This document shows, piece by piece, positions 58,851-64,000 of a stretch of DNA of 64,000 nucleotides. The position numbers and the translations under genes were made by a program. The notes beneath the pieces are model-generated. The model saw nothing but the letters and a program-made list of their open reading frames with translations. It was not told the DNA's origin and did not search any database. Each line of letters opens with the position of its first letter. Position 1 is the first letter of the stretch. Source of the DNA: Saururus chinensis (lineage: Eukaryota; Streptophyta; Magnoliopsida; Piperales; Saururaceae); contig CP141142.1 in the NCBI GenBank assembly GCA_035235625.1, positions 20,470,995 to 20,534,994 on the forward strand, written 5' to 3'.

Positions 58851-61146
58851 AACGGTCAGAAACGGGGGTAGAGAAGTTCTAGTCAAGAATGGAGAGAAAT
58901 GGGGGTTTAAATAGCCCCCGAGCCGCCGAAACCGCGGCGCCACTGTTTCGGCGGCGGCGCCCGCCGAAAACGCGCGCGGGTCGCGCCCGCGCGCGAACCC
59001 GCGGCCCGCGCGGAACCGCGGCGCCCGCGGTAACGTGGGCGTGCGTCGCGCCGCGCCGCGCTGGCTCGCGCTGCGGCGCCCGCCAGCCGCGCGCCGGCTA
59101 ACCCATTTTCCATATTTCTTTTTTATTTTTATACTTAAAATTACAAACACGCGCATCTTTCTACCCCGGAATCGGATTTGCGCGTTCTAGGTACCATTGG
59201 ACTCGTATCGACGAGCCCTTTGATACCAACCCACTTAAAGTAGCAAACCACACTATTTCCAAGTGGGTCCCACCTATAAAGCACGTTTCTCAAATATCGT
59301 AATTTCCGGTCCCGACCTCTGTTTCGCGCGTTCTTCGAATCGTTACGCTCATTATGCCAAGCTCTACCTGGCTATGGGTATTTCATCTAATGAAAACCCT
59401 TAACATTAATCTTAAATTACCAAATTACCCTTAACCCTCCCGGGTTAAGCGTAATCGAAAAACGGGTCGTTACAATAAGTCTCAATAAATAAATAATCCC
59501 AATCATTTGAGCCCAGGGGAGGAATAAACTCATCCTTTTGAACGTAAATACCCACCCTATCAAACGTAAAACCGATTCGATTAACATCTGCTATGACTAA
59601 TTCTGCAACATAGAAACCTCAACAAACCACAATTAACCTATAGTTTACAAATCATTTTCATGATGCATGAAACATAAGTATAGTTACAGATGAAATCCTA
59701 AGTAATCATATTATCTTATGTAACACATAATCCAGTAAATAAGATCATATGTTCTAAGATATGCATGAAACATGGATTTACAAAATTAACCTTAGATAAA
59801 TGCGTGCATATCCTTTAAAAAGTTAAGCATACTAAAAGTATTAAGTCACAAAATCAACAATACAATATCTCATTTATTCTCATACTAGCTTAAGTAGATG
59901 TTTTAGTATAATCAAAGCATAAAGCTTATACATTTTAGGAAAATTAGCAAATAAACTCCAATCAATGTGAGAATTTGCAAAAAACTTACATCATACTCTA
60001 AATTATAATATAAATAAATATCATATGAAAATAGGTATGAAAAATAATTTTTATTATTTAATTAATGAATCTATGCAATTCTGCTAGAACTGTTGACCAA
60101 CAAATTTGTGACTATGCCACTGACTTATCGTACTTCTAACAACTTGAAATTTTTATGACTTGATCATAACACATATATTAACCAATCTAAAAAGGACCCA
60201 AAACTCACTTTGAGGGAGGCTATGACACTACAAATTCTCAGCCAAATCTAAAAAACTCCAAATCTCTCTAATTGAGGCTCTTATGATTTATCTATAGAGG
60301 GTTGGGATAAGGATTTCTAAATCCCCTAGGTTTTAGGCTACTAAACTATTATTGGGCTACCTAAAATGGCTGTTAAATTACTATTCTCATAACACACTTG
60401 AAATGGGCCAAAAGGCTAAATAAAAGGCACAATTTTAAGTCTAACTTAGGTAATCGGGTATGGTGCATCTAATACAACTTCGAACAGTCATGTCTTACAT
60501 ATTCGAACTCCGATTTATACATTCTTTGTAGCATTTAAAAGCTCTTTATATCTAATTTGTAACCATACTAATCTCAGACCTAAATTTAACCTATTCAGAG
60601 AGTTACCTAAGTTGTAAAGCTAAGGAGTCAAACTTTTTAAGTTCCTACAAGTCAACCACAAATAGGACAATTGAAAACAAGAATTACCAAATCTTATAAT
60701 TGAGTACTTGAAACAAGTTTTATAAACTTGTTTTTCCTTCTTTTATATGTAGGTTTCACCATTTAATGAAAAACATTATTTTTTGCATTATAACAATTAA
60801 TATGGAATGGAGGGAGTAATATTTAGAACTCAAAATCTCTTCAAACAAACTCCTTGGAACATCCTTGGCAGTTACAAAAATTTCATTTTGCATAATTTAT
60901 TTGCAACTGCTAAAAAAATCAATGCAAATAAGCCTTTATCAGCCCTCTGAAAAGGCGCATACTTCTTCGATCACTAACCTTCACCGATTGTACATTCATC
61001 GATCACCAACCTTCACATGACACTCTAATAGCAAGGCCCCAGATAGGAATAATTCCTAGGGCAGCAATAGACTTCTTGACAAACTATTTCATTGTCAAAG
61101 CATGACCAATCCTTAACGAGTATTGCATTCCTAATCTTTTTCTCCC

Positions 61147-62141
61147 TGTTAGACCAGGGCATGGTTCGGGCCCATTTTGGTCCACGTTGTTCGTGGTTTG
61201 GGTGAGCCAATACGGACCACAGTGTCCAAGGTTAGTGGGGGAGGTCACGCCGACCCACATGAGCCATCATGACATGATTTTTAATGGGACCTACATTCAT
61301 CATACACACACACTAGGCATGTGATGAGGGTGTGCATTAACACATTGTGGGGCCCAACTCATAAATTAAGTGTGCATGGTCGAACCTGTGGTTAGCGAGG
61401 GGTCGACCCTGTCATAGGCTTGGCCATGTGGAGGGGGTCTAGGCACCCGCGGGATATGAGGAGTAGAGCCTACTCTAGTTGTGTCAGACTCTCTCAGAAG
61501 GACCCAAAAATTTAGTCAGAAGCCCAACTTAAAAAGCCCGTCAAAGAAGCCCACTTGATAGGTAAGTGAGAGGGGTATATAAGGGAGAAAAAAGAGAGCA
61601 GAGCTCGAGCTTTGGCTGTCCTCCCCCCTCTCCTCTCCTCTCCTCTCTCCCAATTCCACCCCCTTCTCCCTTGCTTGGTGCAGCTCCTCCCTTAGTTCAT
61701 GAGAGATCTTTGCTGGCCACCCTTCTCCTCTCATCCTCTCTTGGGCATGGCGCTGGAGGGAGATCACCATCCTTGCTGATTCGTGGCTTCAAGGACAAGG
61801 TTTGGGACGCTTCTTGCTGTGATTTCCATCCAAGAATAGGGTTCAAGAGAGATGTACACATAAACAAGGTAAGACCCCTTCCTTTGCTTAAACGATTGTG
61901 ATCGGACGCTGGTGAGATGACAAGAGCACGTCCAGGGGTAGATCAGTCCAAGGTCAGTTCGTATTGGCTCAAGTATTTCGTTTTGATTATTTGCATGCCC
62001 ATGTTTACATGTTTTATTTCTTATGTAATTTCATGTATATGCTTCTTGTGGAGTTAATCGGTAAAAAGTTGGAACTTTTATACTCTGCGCCTCCCTTTGG
62101 GCTCAAGGACCACCACGCTTCCACTAGTCAGCCACTCTACA
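61147..62141 (+). mobile_element. Copia 5' LTR
   Basis: It starts TGTTAGACCAGGGCATGG and ends GCCACTCTACA, 995 bp. It is collinear with the LTR at 35875. A primer-binding site follows at 62143. Long open frames in the CT-rich part (61566-61901) are not supported as genes. Confidence 0.8.
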
Positions 62142-62142
62142 G

Positions 62143-62159
62143 TGGTATCAATGCCTAGG
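62143..62159 (+). other. Retrotransposon primer-binding site (initiator Met tRNA)
   Basis: TGGTATCAATGCCTAGG differs little from TGGTATCAGAGCCAGG, the complement of the plant initiator methionine tRNA 3' end used by Copia elements. It begins two bases after the LTR end. Confidence 0.75.
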
Positions 62160-63037
62160 TTGGGGGAATAGGTCGCTAATTTGCATAAAGATAGGATCTT
62201 TTACCCCATTTAGGGTTTTGATGAATAAAAGGGGAAAAACCCTAATTTTACTTGCTTGAATTTTCTTGATTAGTCAATTTATTGGAATTTGTGTATTTGG
62301 CACATGTAGAGGCAAAATAGTAAATTTACTTGTGTGAATTTTTTGCCCAAATCAATTTTTCTAATCACTCTTTGCTCACACACTTACTTTCTTGTCAGTA
62401 GATTTAATTAATTATTTTGTGTTAATTGAATTAATTAATTCAATTAGAATATAGTGTAAATTGACTGTTTTAGCCCTAGGGGCATTTTGGTCAATTCACA
62501 AGGGCTGCTTGTGTGCATGAATTTTTTTGACCAAGATATTAATTATTGTCTTTTATGTTTGAATGATTATCGGGTGTTTTATTTTGGTGTGATTTTCAAG
62601 GCTGAAAAGATTGAATTAGCCTTAGGGCTATTTTTGTAATTTCACACTAATATATTCTGGACAGAACAATAATTATTCAAAAAACCCGAATAGGTATTTT
62701 TTCTATTTGGTGCTGATTGGGTGTGTTTAAGGAATTGCATAAGTCATAAACACAAGTAATTGCATAATTAAGTTAACTTACCTTAAGGGGGACTTAACGA
62801 TAGTTAGGGCTTTTCACTTGCTAGTGACTTGAGCCTAATTTATGTGCAATCAAACTAAATGAATTAGCATAAAATACTTGTCCCTTTGTTATTTGTTAGA
62901 GTAAGTGAGTCTATATATCATTAACTAAGAAGCTATTGGTCATAACATAGTATTAATTCCGGTGTCTTTATCTTATTTATGTAGTTGTAAAATGACTTCG
63001 AAGATGATCCAGCTCTGAATTAGGAAAGACAGAAAAA
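62160..63037 (+). other. Copia leader between primer-binding site and gag
   Basis: AT-rich untranslated leader of the element. An ATG at 62992 is followed by a stop within nine codons, so the gag start is damaged. Confidence 0.5.
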
Positions 63038-63900
63038 CTTAATGCTGATAATTATTTGGTATGGAAAAGGAGGATACATCATATTCTCACACTCTCTGAC
63101 CTTGCTCATGTCAAAGAGCAGGTCAGTGAACCATGTCCAAAGAATTGTTCAGCAGCACAAAAGAAGGCCAATGACAAACTAAAGGACGATAATAACAAGG
63201 CCAAGTCTACTATTCTTATTTTTATGGAGCCTAAGATAGAGAGGCTCTATAAAAAGTATAAGACTGTCAGAGAGATGGTAGAGGTTATATCTATGAGGTA
63301 CGGGGAGAAAACAAAGGTTCATAAGAGGATGTTGTACTCAAAATACCATAATTCTAGGATGAAGGAAGGTGATGACGTGAATGAGCACTTGAGTGTCATG
63401 TCCATCATTGTTGTGACTTAAAGACACTAGATAACCCCATCTCTGAGGGAGTCCAAGTGTCTACTGTGTTGATCAGCCTACTTAAGTCTTGGGAAAGTGT
63501 AGTAGTGTACCTCAACATGAGTGACCAGAAATAAGGGACCATGTTAGTGCTTTAGGTGCTGCTACTGCCAAGCTTAGTCTTGAGCAGGAAATAAGGAACC
63601 ATGTTAATGCTTCAGGTGCTGCTACTGCCAACTTGGCACAAAGTTCTGGTGGAGGAAAGAAAGGTGGATAGGGGCTATGACCTTCAAGGAAGAAAGCCTT
63701 CAAGAGAAGGGGGAAGAAGCCTCAAAACAAGGGGAATGGCAAGGGGAATAACAAACCCAGGGTGCCTACTTCAAGTGTGGCCAGGTAGGCCACTTCAAGG
63801 AAAACTATCCCTAGAAGGATAACTAGGCTAGTAACAACAAGAGAAATAATAGAGAAATCATATGTGTTGTCTCAGAGGTCATGATAGCTGACATCAAGGA
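63038..63900 (+). pseudogene. Copia gag (UBN2-type) remnant with a defective zinc knuckle
   Basis: Gag forms the particle that packages element RNA. The frame 63038-63421 reads LNADNYLVWKRRIHHILTLS, later EPKIERLYKKYKTVREMVEV and MRYGEKTKVHKRMLYSKYHN, which is the UBN2-type gag pattern (N-Y-W at the start, then M-YG). It ends in a stop at 63419-63421 where the protein should continue. At 63767-63813 lies YFKCGQVGHFKENYP, the CX2CX4HX4C zinc knuckle with the first and last cysteines changed to tyrosine, followed by a stop. A short repeated phrase (AGGTGCTGCTACTGCCAA) occurs at 63554 and 63615. The element continues beyond the window. Confidence 0.8.
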
Positions 63901-64000
63901 GAAGACTTGTTGGTAGGATTCTGAAGCTACAGTGCATGGGTCTCATTTCAGGGTGTCTAGGGGAGATGATCAATCTTCTCCTAGGCTAGAACAAAGTCTT

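Larger units (their letters stand above)
56779..59474. mobile_element. Solo LTR, 2.7 kb, target duplication ATAAG, rich in internal repeats
   Basis: It begins TGTGACGACCCGACCCGAG and ends AAAACGGGTCGTTACA. The ends are inverted (TGTGACGACCCG against CGGGTCGTTACA). ATAAG lies on both sides (56774-56778; 59475-59479). Inside are inverted CTCGCTCTA motifs at 57230-57350, a 20-bp tandem array at 57361-57860, repeats of about 170 bp at 58190-58850 and a very GC-rich block at 58915-59105. No internal retrotransposon protein is seen. Confidence 0.9.
56082..60715. mobile_element. Outer LTR, itself interrupted
   Basis: It begins TGTCACACCCCCAACCCAAA, a common gypsy LTR opening, within the split MITE. 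It continues on the far side of the 2.7-kb LTR (after 59479). The right end near 60715 (GAGTACTTGAAACA) is a guess; a clean target duplication was not found. Without the inner LTR it is about 1.9 kb. Confidence 0.5.
55993..60818. mobile_element. Mariner/Stowaway-type MITE split by nested LTRs
   Basis: The left end TACTCTCTCAATCTTAATTA is followed by ATAGCTCTATTTG (55993-56026). The complement of the right end reads TACTCCCTCCATTCCATATT and is followed by AATTG (about 60794-60818). These are the two ends of one TACTCCCTCC-type MITE. About 4.6 kb of LTR sequence lies between them. Confidence 0.6.

Noticed and set aside
58629..59156. 175-residue Arg/Ala-rich minus-strand frame
   Set aside because: It lies across the GC block and 170-bp repeats of a solo LTR; open frames occur on both strands there.

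Overview
This is a repeat-rich stretch of a flowering-plant nuclear genome. The only host gene I can recognise is a cytochrome P450 of the CYP82 type, present as two broken copies in the same orientation about 45 kb apart. Copy A is exon 1 at 1-528 and exon 2 at 11259-11897. Copy B is exon 1 at 44627-45475 with an exon 2 remnant at 46896-47050. The introns, the 3' flank and a LINE on the minus strand behind each gene are shared, so a block of at least 5.6 kb (transposons removed) was duplicated. Each copy has then decayed differently. A has a 1-base frameshift in exon 1 and an 8.9-kb transposon in its intron. B has two frameshift lesions in exon 1 and has lost the I-helix, ExxR, PERF and heme-binding parts of exon 2. 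Neither copy can encode a complete P450 as read here. I cannot name the species; nothing looks like a grass, but that is only an impression.

Layout. 1-11897: P450 copy A, with its intron interrupted by a CACTA DNA transposon (2389-11255; TIR CACTACAACAAAAATA, TSD TGT). This element carries pieces of two unrelated host genes: an ABCE/RLI (ribosome-recycling ATPase) exon with flanking intron, and a succinate dehydrogenase flavoprotein (SDH1) exon. It is therefore a gene-capturing (Pack-)CACTA. 13.2-15.25 kb: LINE remnant on the minus strand. 16.27-20.97 kb: a 4.7-kb solo LTR inside a Copia reverse-transcriptase remnant. 21.1-26.3 kb: a degenerate Ty3/gypsy element on the minus strand (gag, protease, RT, RNase H, integrase, short LTR), itself holding a Tourist-like MITE with a GGT/GGC expansion. 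26.3-29.95 kb: a 3.6-kb solo LTR. 30.2-35.4 kb: an Athila-like LTR, a decayed gag and a further LTR. 35.5-44.1 kb: the 3' end of a Copia element whose LTR is split by a second CACTA-like element, which contains an LTR remnant, a nested 2.1-kb solo LTR and large GA/CT-rich blocks.

44.1-52.4 kb: P450 copy B, its 3' flank, a 23-N gap that appears to hide a third CACTA insertion, and the paralogous LINE, interrupted by a 1.85-kb solo LTR that is absent from copy A. 52.4-54.8 kb: 3' internal end and LTR start of an Athila/Tat-like element. 55.0-60.8 kb: a Copia solo LTR, then a Mariner-type MITE split by one LTR that is itself split by a 2.7-kb solo LTR full of tandem repeats. 61.1-64.0 kb: 5' LTR, primer-binding site and gag of another Copia element running off the window.

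The window is best read as a history of insertions, with the duplicated P450 block giving empty sites that order several of them. I see no intact protein-coding gene, no rRNA or tRNA gene and no CRISPR.
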